Shown here piece after piece: positions 24,607 to 35,719 of a stretch of 64,000 nt of DNA (positions are counted from its first letter, which is position 1; every line of letters begins with the position of its first letter). Source of the DNA: Pseudomonadaceae bacterium SI-3 (GTDB lineage: Bacteria > Pseudomonadota > Gammaproteobacteria > Pseudomonadales > Pseudomonadaceae). Made by a program: the position numbers and the translations under genes. The stretch lies in NCBI GenBank assembly GCA_004010935.1, contig CP026511.1, positions 2,790,001 to 2,854,000 on the forward strand, given 5' to 3'. Below the pieces are notes generated by a model, which worked only from the letters and a program-made list of their open reading frames with translations, searched no databases and was not told the DNA's origin.

Positions 24607-25518
24607 ATGAACAGCATCGAAACCCTGCCGGCCGCCGAACCGACTGCTTATTACCCGTCACCCCTTCGGGAGTTCTGGAGTGCCTTTCGCCGCAACAAGG
24701 GTGCACTGGGTGGCCTGATCTATATGGTGTTGCTGGTTGCCTGCGCCCTGTTCGCACCGGCTTTGGCGCCATACAACCCCAGCGAACAATTTCGCGACTT
24801 TTTGCTCACCCCGCCGGCATGGCAGGAAGGCGGGACGGCGCAATTCATACTTGGCACCGACGAGCTCGGGCGGGACATGCTTTCGCGGCTGATCCACGGG
24901 GCGCGGCTGTCGCTGCTGATCGGCCTCGCTTCGGTCGTCTTTTCGCTGCTGCCCGGCATCCTGCTCGGCCTGCTGGCAGGCTTTTCCCCAACGCGGCTGG
25001 GGCCGTTCATCATGCGCTTGATGGACATCATGCTAGCCCTGCCCTCGCTGCTGTTGGCGGTAGCGATCGTGGCGATCCTTGGCCCAGGTTTGATCAATAC
25101 CATCTTCGCCATCGCCATCGTCTCCCTGCCATCCTACGTGCGGCTGACCCGGGCGGCGGTGATGACAGAACTCAACCGCGACTACGTGACAGCCTCGAAA
25201 CTGGCCGGCGCCGGCACCTTGCGCTTGATGTTTATCAGCGTGTTGCCGAACTGCATGGCGCCGCTGATCGTCCAGGCCACGCTGAGTTTTTCCTCGGCGA
25301 TCCTCGATGCCGCTGCACTGGGCTTTCTCGGCCTTGGCGTGCAGCCGCCGACGCCCGAATGGGGAACCATGCTGGCCTCGGCGCGCGATTACATCGAGCG
25401 TGCCTGGTGGGTCGTATCCCTCCCTGGCTTGGCGATCCTGCTCAGCGTTCTGGCCATCAACCTCTTCGGTGACGGGCTGCGCGATGCGCTTGATCCCAAG
25501 CTCAAGAACGCCGCGTGA
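24607..25518 (+). CDS. dppC: Dipeptide ABC transporter permease DppC
   Basis: 303 residues. An N-terminal extension ([23 protein letters not shown]) is typical of OppC/DppC proteins, followed by [15 protein letters not shown] [30 protein letters not shown]. The EAA loop reads [40 protein letters not shown] (about 180-220). It has six membrane segments and pairs with DppB. GGAGG lies ahead of the ATG. The stop is 52 bases before the dppD start. Confidence 0.93.
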   Translation: MNSIETLPAAEPTAYYPSPLREFWSAFRRNKGALGGLIYMVLLVACALFAPALAPYNPSEQFRDFLLTPPAWQEGGTAQFILGTDELGRDMLSRLIHGARLSLLIGLASVVFSLLPGILLGLLAGFSPTRLGPFIMRLMDIMLALPSLLLAVAIVAILGPGLINTIFAIAIVSLPSYVRLTRAAVMTELNRDYVTASKLAGAGTLRLMFISVLPNCMAPLIVQATLSFSSAILDAAALGFLGLGVQPPTPEWGTMLASARDYIERAWWVVSLPGLAILLSVLAINLFGDGLRDALDPKLKNAA

Positions 25519-25570
25519 GGAGTCCATAGATGCTTCGTTTAGAACTTACGGACACAAGGGACAACCGCCC

Positions 25571-26599
25571 ATGAGCCTCCTCGAGATTCAAAATCTGTCG
25601 GTGCGCTTTGGAGAAGACGGCGCGCCACCTGTGGTGGGCGGGCTAGACCTCAGCGTCGACAAAGGTGAAGTGCTGGCCATCGTCGGTGAATCCGGCTCTG
25701 GAAAGTCAGTCACGATGATGGCCTTGATGGGACTGGTCGATGCGCCGGGCAAAGTGGCGGCTGATCGTCTCCAATTCGCTGGCCAGGACTTGTTGACTCT
25801 CAAGGGGCGCCAGCGCCGTCGAGTGATCGGCAAGGACTTGGCCATGGTCTTTCAGGACCCGATGACCGCGCTCAATCCAAGCTACACCGTGGGTTTCCAG
25901 ATTGAAGAGGTGCTGCGACAGCATCTGGGCCTCAAGGGCAAAGCCGCTCGGCAGCGAGCACTCGAGCTGCTCGAGCGGGTTGAGATCCCCGGCGCCGCCA
26001 GTCGTCTGGACGCCTACCCACATCAGCTGTCCGGCGGCATGAGCCAGCGGGTGGCTATCGCCATGGCTATCGCAGGCGAGCCACAGCTGTTGATCGCCGA
26101 CGAGCCGACCACAGCACTCGACGTGACCATCCAGGCACAGATCATGGATCTGCTGCTGAGCTTGCAGCGCGACCAGAATATGGCACTCATCCTAATCACT
26201 CACGACCTGGCCGTGGTAGCCGAAACCGCTCAACGCGTCTGTGTGATGTATGCGGGCCAAGCGGTCGAGACCGGGCGCGTACCAGAGCTGTTTGACGCAC
26301 CCGCTCATCCGTACACCGAAGCGTTGCTCGCCTCCATACCAGAACATTCGAATAGCCGGCGTCTTGCGACCTTGCCGGGCATCGTCCCAGGTCGATACGA
26401 CCGCCCGGCGGGCTGCCTGCTCTCGCCACGTTGCCCTTACGCTCAACCACGCTGCGGAGAACGACCGGCACTGGAACCCTACGACCGCGGCGAGGTGCGC
26501 TGCTTTTACCCGCGCAACATGACACCTGGCGAAGCACCTGAAGTGCTGCCGGAGTCGCAACGACCTATTCAGCCACCCGGAGAACACCATGCCTACTGA
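25571..26599 (+). CDS. dppD: Dipeptide ABC transporter ATPase DppD
   Basis: 342 residues from the ATG at 25571; the same frame is open much further upstream, inside dppC, but that is not coding. Walker A is GESGSGKSV (about 40-48), the signature [33 protein letters not shown] includes Walker B, and a C-terminal oligopeptide-ATPase extension carries the [14 protein letters not shown] cysteine cluster that can hold an Fe-S centre. It drives import with DppF. Confidence 0.92.
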   Translation: MSLLEIQNLSVRFGEDGAPPVVGGLDLSVDKGEVLAIVGESGSGKSVTMMALMGLVDAPGKVAADRLQFAGQDLLTLKGRQRRRVIGKDLAMVFQDPMTALNPSYTVGFQIEEVLRQHLGLKGKAARQRALELLERVEIPGAASRLDAYPHQLSGGMSQRVAIAMAIAGEPQLLIADEPTTALDVTIQAQIMDLLLSLQRDQNMALILITHDLAVVAETAQRVCVMYAGQAVETGRVPELFDAPAHPYTEALLASIPEHSNSRRLATLPGIVPGRYDRPAGCLLSPRCPYAQPRCGERPALEPYDRGEVRCFYPRNMTPGEAPEVLPESQRPIQPPGEHHAY

Positions 26600-27602
26600 G
26601 CCGTCGACAGGCAGCGTGCTGTCCGCACGCGAGCTGACCCGCCACTACCAAATCTCACGTGGGCTGTTCAAACCACACGCCACCGTACGCGCGCTCAACG
26701 GCGTGTCCTTCGAACTGGCGTCCGGCGAAACGCTTGCGGTGGTGGGCGAATCCGGCTGCGGCAAGTCCACGCTTGCACGGGCTTTGACACTCATCGAGGA
26801 GCCGACGTCCGGATCGCTGCAGATTGCCGGGCAGGAAGTGGCAGGCGCAGACAAGGCTCAACGCAAACAGCTACGCCGCGACGTGCAGATGGTGTTCCAG
26901 AATCCCTACGCCTCGTTGAACCCAAGGCAGAAGATCGGCGACCAGTTGGCTGAACCGCTTGTTATCAATACCGGGCTGTCACGCAGCGAACGCCGGGAGC
27001 GCGTGCAGGCGATGATGCAGCAGGTCGGGCTGCGTCCCGAGCACTACCAGCGCTATCCGCATATGTTCTCCGGCGGCCAGCGCCAGCGCATCGCCCTTGC
27101 GCGGGCCATGATGCTCAATCCGAAGGTGCTGATTGCCGACGAGCCGACTTCGGCGCTGGATGTGTCGATTCAAGCGCAGGTGCTGAACCTCTTCATGGAT
27201 CTGCAGGAGCAGTTCAACGCCGGCTATGTCTTCATCTCCCATGACTTGGCTGTTGTCCGTCATGTGGCCGATAAGGTACTGGTGATGTATTTCGGCAGCC
27301 CGATGGAAATGGGGCCAGCCGAGCTGATCTACACCCGCCCGCTACACCCCTACACTCAGGTGCTGCTGGCCGCGACGCCTAGCATTCGGCCTGACTTGAC
27401 GAAGCCAAAAATCAAGGTCAGCGGCGAACTGCCCAACCCGCTCGACCCACCTACCGGCTGCGTTTTCCACACCCGCTGCCCTCACGCTACCGAACGCTGC
27501 AGTTCAGAAGTCCCGGCATTCCGCCCTTTGGACGACAGGCTGGTGGCCTGCCACTACGCCGAGGAGGTGGGCTCGGTACCCCAAACCGCTTCGGTAGCCT
27601 GA
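26589..27602 (+). CDS. dppF: Dipeptide ABC transporter ATPase DppF
   Basis: 337 residues. Walker A is [14 protein letters not shown], the signature and Walker B are [33 protein letters not shown], and the C-terminal Cys motif is [15 protein letters not shown]. It overlaps dppD by 11 bases, so the two ATPases are made together. A strong terminator 40 bases downstream ends the operon. Confidence 0.93.
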   Translation: MPTEPSTGSVLSARELTRHYQISRGLFKPHATVRALNGVSFELASGETLAVVGESGCGKSTLARALTLIEEPTSGSLQIAGQEVAGADKAQRKQLRRDVQMVFQNPYASLNPRQKIGDQLAEPLVINTGLSRSERRERVQAMMQQVGLRPEHYQRYPHMFSGGQRQRIALARAMMLNPKVLIADEPTSALDVSIQAQVLNLFMDLQEQFNAGYVFISHDLAVVRHVADKVLVMYFGSPMEMGPAELIYTRPLHPYTQVLLAATPSIRPDLTKPKIKVSGELPNPLDPPTGCVFHTRCPHATERCSSEVPAFRPLDDRLVACHYAEEVGSVPQTASVA

Positions 27603-27641
27603 GGCGAGTCAGGCCCGCGAGTTGCTTCATGGACTCAAACG

Positions 27642-27670
27642 AAAAAGGCCCCAGAACATGGGGCCTTTTT
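27642..27670 (+). terminator. Terminator of the dpp operon
   Basis: AAAAAGGCCCC-AGAACAT-GGGGCCTTTTT: an 11-bp stem with a T-run. Because the stem begins with an A-run it can work on both strands and may also end the DUF1652-like gene at 27744. Confidence 0.85.
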
Positions 27671-27743
27671 ACTTGAGAGTGGCAGGGTCAGTGCGATTCG
27701 ACGCCGCCGCCTATCTTGGATGACGCCTTAGACAAACGTTCAG

Positions 27744-28016
27744 CTAAATGGCGATTTGTCGTTCTCTCAAGCGCTCGAGCAGAGCCGGCCGTAGTGCAAT
27801 GACGTCGAGTTCGATCACGCTAATCAACCCTGCTAATTGCGCTCGCGTAACCGATACGCCACACGGGAGCCCGGTCAAGACCAACGACTCCCCTGTCAAC
27901 TCATCCAGCAGCATCGCCTGGATGGTCTGAGGAGAATCCATTGAGGCCGTGAACAACAGCGGCCTGAAGTGTTCCTGCACGAGCGCCAAAGCCTCGGGCA
28001 GCCTAATCCGGATCAT
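27744..28016 (-). CDS. Small protein, DUF1652-like
   Basis: 90 residues, MIRIRLPEALALVQEHFRPL at the start, then a beta-strand region (LDELTGESLVLTGLPCGVSVT) and a helix with LAGLISVIELDV. The length and layout resemble the Pseudomonas-specific DUF1652 family, of unknown role. No motif suggests catalysis. It is transcribed toward the dpp terminator. Confidence 0.6.
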   Translation of the reverse strand: MIRIRLPEALALVQEHFRPLLFTASMDSPQTIQAMLLDELTGESLVLTGLPCGVSVTRAQLAGLISVIELDVIALRPALLERLRERQIAI

Positions 28017-28324
28017 CTGACAATTCCTTTTGTCCGAGCGGAAATTTTAGTTACCAAGCGCACCCATCGCTCGCCAAAGAAACGCCAACCACCTCACGTT
28101 TAAGCACGGGGTCACGTCAATCGTTGGGCAGAGGCCACGAGCTCGCTCAAATTATCCCATCTGAAGGGTTCACGCAGTGCGCCATCACTCAACGCCTCAC
28201 ACACTAGCTGGGGCAGGCGAGAATCGCGGCTTTGGCGTCTTAGGTCGGCTTTCGTCCTGCCGCACTCGCTCCCTTGGGACCAATCTGGGAACGCTTACAC
28301 AGCCGTTCCCGTACCCCAGAAACG
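28017..28324. other. Intergenic region between the DUF1652-like gene and tRNA-Ser
   Basis: About 300 bases with no supported gene. It should hold the promoter of the minus-strand small gene. A 66-codon plus-strand frame at 28177-28377 runs into the tRNA and is not credible. Confidence 0.4.
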
Positions 28325-28353
28325 CTGAAGGCCCCGTAATACGGGGCCTTCAG
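28325..28353 (-). terminator. Hairpin downstream of tRNA-Ser
   Basis: CTGAAGGCCCCGT-AAT-ACGGGGCCTTCAG: a perfect 13-bp stem lying 10 bases after the tRNA 3' end on the minus strand. There is no clear T-run, so it is a probable terminator or 3' processing boundary. Confidence 0.65.
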
Positions 28354-28362
28354 TTCGTGATA

Positions 28363-28452
28363 TGGCGGAGGAGGTGAGATTCGAACTCACGGAAGAGTTT
28401 CCCCTTCGACGGTTTTCAAGACCGTTGCATTCAACCGCTCTGCCACTCCTCC
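28363..28452 (-). tRNA. tRNA-Ser (anticodon TGA)
   Basis: 90 bases on the minus strand. The acceptor stem is GGAGGAG/CTCCTCC with discriminator G and an encoded CCA (28365-28363). The anticodon loop CTTGAAA gives TGA, reading UCA/UCG-type serine codons. A long variable arm (CGAAGGGGAAACTCTTCCG region) and the GTTCGAATC T-loop are present, as required for tRNA-Ser. Confidence 0.96.
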
Positions 28453-28580
28453 GCAGAGAGCGGGCGCAATAGTACCCGAACGAAACAGTCTGTCAAACAC
28501 TGTCGTTAGGAGGAAACAAAAGCTCTGCTATGATCCGGGGCAATTCACCTTAGGCTGAATACATCTACAGGAGTGTCGCC

Positions 28581-29249
28581 ATGCTCAAGCAACAGTACGC
28601 ACCTACGCATACGCAGGTTGAACAGAAGGAAGTCAGCCGCGTTCTGCGCAACACCTACGGCCTGCTGGCCATCACCCTGGGCTTCAGCGCCTTCGTCGCC
28701 TACATGGCGATGCAAGCCAACGCAGCCTACCCGAACATCTTCGTGGTGCTGATCGGCTTCTACGGCCTGTTCTTCCTGACCGTGAAGCTGCGCAATTCCG
28801 CGTGGGGTCTGCTTTCGACTTTCGCCTTGACCGGTTTCATGGGTTACACGCTTGGACCGATCCTCAACATGTACCTGGGCACTGCCAACGGTGGTGAACT
28901 GATTGCCTCGGCGCTGTCGATGACCGCTCTGGTCTTCTTTGGCCTGTCGGCGTTCGTGCTGATCACCCGTAAGGACATGAGCTTCCTTAGCGGTTTTATC
29001 ACCGCCGGTTTCTTCGTCCTGCTCGGCGCAATGGTCGCTGGTTTCTTCTTCGAGATAAGTGGTCTGCAGCTGGCGATCAGCGCGGGCTTCGTGCTGTTCT
29101 CGTCGGTGTGCATCCTCTACCAGACCAGCGCGATCATCCATGGCGGCGAGCGTAACTACATCATGGCCACCATCGGCCTGTACGTTTCGCTGTACAACCT
29201 GTTCATCAGCCTGCTGCAGCTGATGGGTATCATGGGTGGCGACGACTGA
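28581..29249 (+). CDS. yccA: Bax inhibitor-1/YccA family inner-membrane protein
   Basis: 222 residues with seven membrane segments. [31 protein letters not shown] and [37 protein letters not shown] are family signatures; the C-terminal acidic end (GGDD) is also typical. In E. coli YccA modulates FtsH proteolysis of membrane proteins. ACAGGAG stands before the ATG. A single-gene unit ending in a clear terminator. Confidence 0.93.
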   Translation: MLKQQYAPTHTQVEQKEVSRVLRNTYGLLAITLGFSAFVAYMAMQANAAYPNIFVVLIGFYGLFFLTVKLRNSAWGLLSTFALTGFMGYTLGPILNMYLGTANGGELIASALSMTALVFFGLSAFVLITRKDMSFLSGFITAGFFVLLGAMVAGFFFEISGLQLAISAGFVLFSSVCILYQTSAIIHGGERNYIMATIGLYVSLYNLFISLLQLMGIMGGDD

Positions 29250-29266
29250 TCAGTACCCATCGAATC

Positions 29267-29289
29267 AGCCCGCTTCGGCGGGCTTTTTC
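29267..29289 (+). terminator. Terminator of yccA
   Basis: AGCCCGC-TTCG-GCGGGCT followed by TTTTT: a GC-rich 7-bp stem with a UUCG tetraloop. Confidence 0.9.
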
Positions 29290-29337
29290 GTTTCTAAAGC
29301 TGGCGTATCATGTCAGGCAGTCATGCAACGGTGGCCC

Positions 29338-29730
29338 ATGAAATTCGCAATTGCTCTGTTTTCCCCCGCCCACTCCCCTGCCTCACGCCGCGCCTTGCGT
29401 TTCACCGAGGCGGTGCTGACGGGCGGGCACGAGGTTGTCCGGCTGTTCCTTTATCAGGATGGTGTACACAGCGCGTCGGCCAACACAGTGACCGCGCAAG
29501 ACGAACTGGATGTCGCAGAGCAATGGCGTCAACTCATCAGCCTCCACGGGCTCGACGGTGTGGTCTGCATCGCCGCGGGTCTGCGCCGTGGCGTACTGGA
29601 TGAACAAGAAGCCAAACGCCACCAGCGCCCTGCAGCGAACCTTGCAGCGGGTTGGGAGCTGTCCGGTCTGGGGCAGCTGCATGAAGCCAGCCAGCACGCC
29701 GACCGCCTGGTCTGCTTTGGAGGCCACTGA
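29338..29730 (+). CDS. tusD: Sulfur relay protein TusD/DsrE
   Basis: 130 residues from the ATG at 29338. The catalytic cysteine stands in VVCIAAGLRRGVLDEQEA (about residue 78), the E. coli TusD Cys78 position. AGWELSGLGQLHEASQHADRLVCFGG closes the fold. TusD accepts persulfide sulfur from TusA and passes it to TusE for 2-thiolation of wobble uridine by MnmA, encoded at 51350 in this window. The stop and the tusC start share one base (TGATG). Confidence 0.93.
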   Translation: MKFAIALFSPAHSPASRRALRFTEAVLTGGHEVVRLFLYQDGVHSASANTVTAQDELDVAEQWRQLISLHGLDGVVCIAAGLRRGVLDEQEAKRHQRPAANLAAGWELSGLGQLHEASQHADRLVCFGGH

Positions 29731-30089
29731 TGGCGCGCTCGATGCTCATCATCACTCGGCAGTCGCCGTGGTCCGGTCCTTCGGCACGCGAGGCACTGGA
29801 TATCGTTCTGGCCGGCGGCGCGTTCGAATTGCCACTTGGGCTGTTGTTTCTCGATGATGGGGTATTTCAGCTAGCGCCTGATCAGCAGGCCACCCAGCTG
29901 CAGCAAAAGGACCTGACGGCCAACCTGCAGGCACTTCCCATATTTGGCATCGACGCGCTGTACGCGGCCAAGCGCAGCCTCAGCGAGCGCGGGCTGGATG
30001 AGGCCACGCTGTCGCTGACGGTAGAGTTATTGGACGATGCCGGCCTGCGCGCCCTTATTAACCGCTACGACCATGTGATCACGCTCTGA
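29730..30089 (+). CDS. tusC: Sulfur relay protein TusC/DsrF
   Basis: 119 residues with the DsrEF fold (LLIITRQSPWSGPSAREALDIVLAGGAFELPLGLLFLDDGVFQL). As in other TusC proteins there is no transfer cysteine; it is a structural part of the TusBCD hexamer. It is coupled to tusD and tusB by TGATG overlaps at both ends. Confidence 0.92.
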   Translation: MARSMLIITRQSPWSGPSAREALDIVLAGGAFELPLGLLFLDDGVFQLAPDQQATQLQQKDLTANLQALPIFGIDALYAAKRSLSERGLDEATLSLTVELLDDAGLRALINRYDHVITL

Positions 30090-30391
30090 TGGCAACTCTC
30101 CACTTGCTTTCACACTCCCCGTTTGCAGATAGCCGCCTGGCCAGCTGCTTGCATCTAGTCACTGCCGACGATGCGCTGTTGCTTTGTGGGGATGCGGTAT
30201 ATGCACTGAAGGACGGCACGGCCCAGCGGAAAGCGTTGGATCTGATGCCCGAGAGCATCGCACTGTTCGCGCTGGACGAAGACGTGGCCGCCCGTGGCAT
30301 CAACTCCCTGCCGTCGCGCCTGCAGCAGGTCGACTATGACGGCTTCGTCGAGCTCTGCTGTCGTTATGACCGGACCAATTCTTGGCTATGA
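30089..30391 (+). CDS. tusB: Sulfur relay protein TusB/DsrH
   Basis: 100 residues. It has the DsrH pattern (LHLLSHSPFADSRLASCLHLVTADDALLLCGDAVYAL, then a terminal YDGFVELCCRYDRTNSWL). It completes the TusBCD complex. Its stop overlaps the tusE start (ATGA). Confidence 0.92.
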   Translation: MATLHLLSHSPFADSRLASCLHLVTADDALLLCGDAVYALKDGTAQRKALDLMPESIALFALDEDVAARGINSLPSRLQQVDYDGFVELCCRYDRTNSWL

Positions 30392-30723
30392 ACGGGCTGA
30401 TCATCAATGGCATAAGCGTTGCTGTGGATCAGGAAGGCTTCCTGGTTGATCTCAACGATTGGAGCGAGCCGGTCGCAGAAGCACTGGCGAACGCTGAAGG
30501 GATCACCCTCCAAGCCGAACACTGGGAAATTCTCCGGGTGCTGCGCGAGTTTTATCAGGAGTTTCAGCTGTCGCCCGCAACGCGTCCGCTGATCAAGTAC
30601 ACCGCATTGAAACTTGGCCCGGAAAAGGGCAACAGCATGCATCTGAACCGCCTATTCAAAGGCACCCCTGCCAAGCTGGCTGCAAAGCTGGCAGGCCTGC
30701 CGAAACCGAGCAATTGCATATGA
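30388..30723 (+). CDS. tusE: Sulfur carrier TusE/DsrC
   Basis: 111 residues from the ATG at 30388 (the in-frame TTG at 30382 is less likely). The penultimate Cys in KPSNCI is the sulfur-carrying residue of all DsrC/TusE proteins; GFLVDLNDWSEPVAEALANAEGI is the conserved N-terminal part. It hands sulfur to MnmA. ATGA overlaps occur on both sides, with tusB and ybiB. Confidence 0.94.
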   Translation: MNGLIINGISVAVDQEGFLVDLNDWSEPVAEALANAEGITLQAEHWEILRVLREFYQEFQLSPATRPLIKYTALKLGPEKGNSMHLNRLFKGTPAKLAAKLAGLPKPSNCI

Positions 30724-31700
30724 GCCTGGTCACCCCTGCCGAACATCCTTTCGCCGTGTTCGTCCGCATTCTCGGCAAAGGCAAGCGCGGCGCCCGTGAC
30801 TTGACCCGCGAAGAAGCGCGCGAAGCCATGGGTATGCTGCTTGACGGCAAGGCGGAAGACACGCAGCTCGGCGCCTTTCTCATGCTGTTACGGCACAAGG
30901 AAGAAAGTGCCGAAGAACTGGCAGGATTCACCGAAGCCGTGCGCGAGCGCCTGCAAGCGCCAGCAATCGCGGTGGATATTGATTGGCCAAGCTATGCCGG
31001 CAAGAAGCGTCATCTGCCCTGGTATTTGCTTGCTGCAAAATGCCTGGCACACAACGGCATTCGGATTCTGATGCATGGCGGTGGCGCACACACCGCAGGT
31101 CGGATGTATACCGAGCAGCAGCTCGAGCTATTAGGTATCGCTAGTTGCCGCGACTGGGCTGAAACTGCCAATGCTCTGGATAAAGACAACCTCGCTTTCA
31201 TGCCACTCGGTGCTTGGATGCCGGGGCTTCAGCGCATGATCGATCAGCGCAACATTCTCGGTCTGCGTTCCCCTATCCATTCGCTGGCTCGCATCCTCAA
31301 TCCACTGAGTGCCCGCTGCGGACTGCAGAGCATTTTCCACCCGGGCTATCAGGCAAATCACAGGGAAGCCAGTCGGCTACTGGGCGACACCTCAATCGTG
31401 ATCAAGGGCGAAGGGGGCGAGATCGAGGTCAACCCCGATGGCGTTGCGCACCTGTACGGTACCCAGGCGGGCGAGTCTTGGGACGAAGACTGGCCGGCGC
31501 TTTCGCCGCAACGTCACGTCAAACCTGCGCAGCTCGATCCGCAGTATCTGGTTGCTGTCTGGCAAGGTGCCGAAGATGCCTACGGCGAGCTTGCAGTCGT
31601 TGCGACGATGGCCTTGGCACTCCGAGGCCTCGGCCACCCGCGTGAAGCAGCGTTCGATCAGGCTCGTGAGTTCTGGGCGCATCGGAATCTATCGACCTGA
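30720..31700 (+). CDS. ybiB: TrpD2-family protein YbiB
   Basis: 326 residues from the ATG at 30720. It is an anthranilate phosphoribosyltransferase-like fold: LTREEAREAMGMLLDGKAEDTQLGAFLMLLRHKEESAEELAGF is the N-terminal helical domain, then KKRHLPWYLLAAKCLAHNG and MHGGGAHTAGR in place of the TrpD PRPP loop. E. coli YbiB does not make PR-anthranilate but binds nucleic acid and is LexA-controlled. The ATGA overlap with tusE makes it the fifth gene of the tus operon. Confidence 0.9.
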   Translation: MSLVTPAEHPFAVFVRILGKGKRGARDLTREEAREAMGMLLDGKAEDTQLGAFLMLLRHKEESAEELAGFTEAVRERLQAPAIAVDIDWPSYAGKKRHLPWYLLAAKCLAHNGIRILMHGGGAHTAGRMYTEQQLELLGIASCRDWAETANALDKDNLAFMPLGAWMPGLQRMIDQRNILGLRSPIHSLARILNPLSARCGLQSIFHPGYQANHREASRLLGDTSIVIKGEGGEIEVNPDGVAHLYGTQAGESWDEDWPALSPQRHVKPAQLDPQYLVAVWQGAEDAYGELAVVATMALALRGLGHPREAAFDQAREFWAHRNLST

Positions 31701-31784
31701 ACGATTGGTTTGACCGGGCTTTACGACTCATCAATCGAGCCGTGACACCTACACTGTTTTTAATTCGAAACCGTGGAGGTGAGC

Positions 31785-32783
31785 ATGGGACTTCTGGTCG
31801 ACGGCCAGTGGCAAGACCGCTGGTACGAAAACAGTAACGATGGAGAATTCCAGCGAGAGCAGGCCCAACGGCGAGACTGGGTCACCACGGACGGTTCGCC
31901 AGGGCCAGATAACCGCCCCGCCGTTCAGGCACAAGCAGGTCGCTATCATCTCTATGTCTCGCTGGCCTGCCCCTGGGCTCATCGCACCCTGATTTATCGC
32001 AAACTCAAACAGCTCGAGCCGTTGATCGACGTTTCGGTGGTCAGCTGGCTGATGGCGGAGCACGGCTGGACATTCGACAAGCAACGCGGCTCGACTGGTG
32101 ATGCGCTGGATAGCCTGAGCTATCTGCATCAGCGCTATACCGCTGATGACGCTCAGTACACCGGCCGTGTGACGGTTCCGGTGCTTTGGGATAAGCAGGA
32201 GCAACGCATCGTCAACAACGAATCGGCCGAGCTCATTCGCATCTTCAACGGCGCTTTCGATGATCTGACTGGCTCGAGGCTGGATCTCTACCCAGAGCCG
32301 CTACGTGCCGAGATCGACGTCCTCAACGAGCGCATCTATCCACGCGTCAACAATGGCGTCTACCGGGCCGGGTTTGCGTCAACGCAGAAGGCCTACGAAG
32401 CAGCATTCGATGAATTGTTCGCCGAGCTCGATTGGCTCGAACAGCGTCTCAACGAGCATCGTTACCTGACCGGCGAATACCTGACGGAGGCGGATTGGCG
32501 TCTGTTCACCACCATCGTTCGCTTCGATGCCGTCTACCACGGTCACTTCAAATGCAACTTGCGACGGATCGAGGACTATCCCAACCTTTCGAACTGGCTA
32601 CGAGAGCTGTACCAGGGGCCGGGGATTGCCGAGACCGTCGACTTCACCCACATCAAGCACCACTACTACGCCAGTCACCGGCATATCAACGGCAACGGCA
32701 TCGTACCCAAAGGCCCAGAGCTGTCGCTGGACCGCGCGCATGATCGGGATCGCCTGGCCGGAAAGGGCATCTGGTCGCGCTAA
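31785..32783 (+). CDS. yqjG: Glutathionyl-hydroquinone reductase (YqjG/ECM4 type GST)
   Basis: 332 residues from the ATG at 31785 behind GGAGGTGA. Catalytic Cys in SLACPWAHRTLIYRKLK (about residue 60) within a thioredoxin-like N-domain, VPVLWDKQEQRIVNNESAELIRIFN for glutathione binding, and the helical C-domain with EYLTEADWRLFTTIVRFDAVYHGHFKCN, all features of the xi-class GSTs. It reduces glutathionyl-hydroquinones. The gene begins 84 bases after ybiB and converges on cysG. Confidence 0.93.
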   Translation: MGLLVDGQWQDRWYENSNDGEFQREQAQRRDWVTTDGSPGPDNRPAVQAQAGRYHLYVSLACPWAHRTLIYRKLKQLEPLIDVSVVSWLMAEHGWTFDKQRGSTGDALDSLSYLHQRYTADDAQYTGRVTVPVLWDKQEQRIVNNESAELIRIFNGAFDDLTGSRLDLYPEPLRAEIDVLNERIYPRVNNGVYRAGFASTQKAYEAAFDELFAELDWLEQRLNEHRYLTGEYLTEADWRLFTTIVRFDAVYHGHFKCNLRRIEDYPNLSNWLRELYQGPGIAETVDFTHIKHHYYASHRHINGNGIVPKGPELSLDRAHDRDRLAGKGIWSR

Positions 32784-32812
32784 GGCCGCGACCGTCTCGG
32801 AGGCCGCGATAG

Positions 32813-34210
32813 TTACCTGTCGCGGTTCTGAGCGCCTTCGAACCATGCAAGTTTTTCGCGTAACTGCACCACCTCGCCAATGATGACGAGCGTTGGCGCC
32901 TGCACCTGTTCGTTGGCCACTCGCTCGGCCAGGTTGGCGAGCGTTCCGGTAAACACTCGTTGATTGATCGTGGTTCCCTGCTGGACCAAGGCAGCGGGGG
33001 TATCGGCCGCGCGACCGTGTGCGATCAGCTGTTGGCAGATAACCGGCAGACCGACCAGCCCCATGTAGAACACCAGGGTCTGGCTGGGCGCGACCAGTTC
33101 TGACCACGGCAAATCGCAACTTCCATCCTTCAAATGCCCCGTCACGAAGCGTACCGACTGAGCATGATCACGATGGGTCAGCGGAATACCGGCATAGGCC
33201 GCGCAGCCACTGGCCGCGGTGATCCCGGGAACGACCTGGAACGGCACGTCGTGCGCCGCCAGCTCTTCGATCTCTTCGCCGCCTCGCCCGAATATGAACG
33301 GATCGCCACCTTTGAGCCGCAACACGCGCTTGCCTTCTTTGGCCAGGGTAACCAGCAACTGGTTGATCTGATCCTGCGGCACCGCATGCGCTGCGCGCTG
33401 TTTACCGACATAGATGCGATCGGCATCGCGCCGGCACAGGTCGAGGATAGCGGGCGCAACCAAGCGGTCGTAGAGGACCACGTCGGCCTGCTGCATCAGG
33501 CGCAGGGCACGGAAAGTCAGCAGATCAGGATCGCCCGGTCCGGCACCGACCAGATAGACCTCGCCCAGGGTTTTCGGCTCCGCACCGGACAGTTTTTCCG
33601 CCAAGAGCCGCTCGGCCTCTTGCGCCTGACCAGCGAGCGCACGCTCCGCGACGCTGCCCTGGAAGACTTCTTCCCAGAACACACGCCGCTGCTGTACGTC
33701 TGCAAATTTGGCCTTGACCTGGCTGCGGAATTTCTTCGCCAGGCCTGCCAGTTCGCCATAGACCGCTGGCACCCAGGTCTCGATGCGCGCTCGCATGAGG
33801 CGCGCCAGCACGGGAGCATCACCACCGCTGGAAACAGCGATCATCAGCGGCGAGCGATCGACAATAGCTGGAAAAATCACCGTACACAGCTGCGGCGAAT
33901 CCACCACGTTGACCGGCATGCCAAGCGCCTGGGCATCTTTGGATACCTGCTCATTCAGCGGCTCGTCATCGGTCGCAGCGATCGCCAACACGCAGCCTGA
34001 CAAGTCGCCAGCGAGATAACCTCGAATGATTGTCTGTCCGCCGCCTTGCGCTACCAGTTCGCTCAACTGCGCCTCTACTTCCGGGGCGACAACCCGCAGC
34101 ACGGCGCCCGCTTCTGACAACAAGCGAGCCTTGCGCAGCGCAATCTCCCCACCGCCGACGACCAGTACCGGACGGCCCTTCAGATTGTGGAAAAGCGGCA
34201 AAAAATCCAT
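32813..34210 (-). CDS. cysG: Siroheme synthase (trifunctional)
   Basis: 465 residues, full length. The N-terminal CysG-B dehydrogenase/ferrochelatase part has the NAD motif [15 protein letters not shown] (about 18-32) and [20 protein letters not shown] (the active Ser region near 128). The C-terminal SUMT part has [30 protein letters not shown] (about 218-247), [16 protein letters not shown] and VTGHLKDG. It turns uroporphyrinogen III into siroheme for sulfite and nitrite reductases. A 159-base gap separates it from serS upstream. Confidence 0.95.
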   Translation of the reverse strand: MDFLPLFHNLKGRPVLVVGGGEIALRKARLLSEAGAVLRVVAPEVEAQLSELVAQGGGQTIIRGYLAGDLSGCVLAIAATDDEPLNEQVSKDAQALGMPVNVVDSPQLCTVIFPAIVDRSPLMIAVSSGGDAPVLARLMRARIETWVPAVYGELAGLAKKFRSQVKAKFADVQQRRVFWEEVFQGSVAERALAGQAQEAERLLAEKLSGAEPKTLGEVYLVGAGPGDPDLLTFRALRLMQQADVVLYDRLVAPAILDLCRRDADRIYVGKQRAAHAVPQDQINQLLVTLAKEGKRVLRLKGGDPFIFGRGGEEIEELAAHDVPFQVVPGITAASGCAAYAGIPLTHRDHAQSVRFVTGHLKDGSCDLPWSELVAPSQTLVFYMGLVGLPVICQQLIAHGRAADTPAALVQQGTTINQRVFTGTLANLAERVANEQVQAPTLVIIGEVVQLREKLAWFEGAQNRDR

Positions 34211-34369
34211 GGACCCGTCCTGGTGAAAATATGAGATAGAGCCATCTCAAACCTTACGGCTGTGACGGCCCTTGTCGAGAATCAAGAGAGCCCGGATGGT
34301 CGTTCGGCCATTTCCCTGCGAAGCACATCACCCGTCTCTCTGCACCTGCGTCGGCACGCTATCGAAGGG

Positions 34370-35662
<1,293 letters not shown>

Positions 35663-35719
35663 CTATGGAAGCTTTGAGGAAAGGCCAAGAAGCGAAGTTT
35701 ACTGTGATCCAGGCCAGGT

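Noticed and set aside
24024-25472. 482-codon plus-strand frame across dppB and dppC
   Set aside because: Out of frame with two clear permeases; the product is Arg/Pro/His-rich without domains.
28177-28377. 66-codon frame running into tRNA-Ser
   Set aside because: It overlaps the tRNA terminator hairpin and the tRNA 3' end; no ribosome site.
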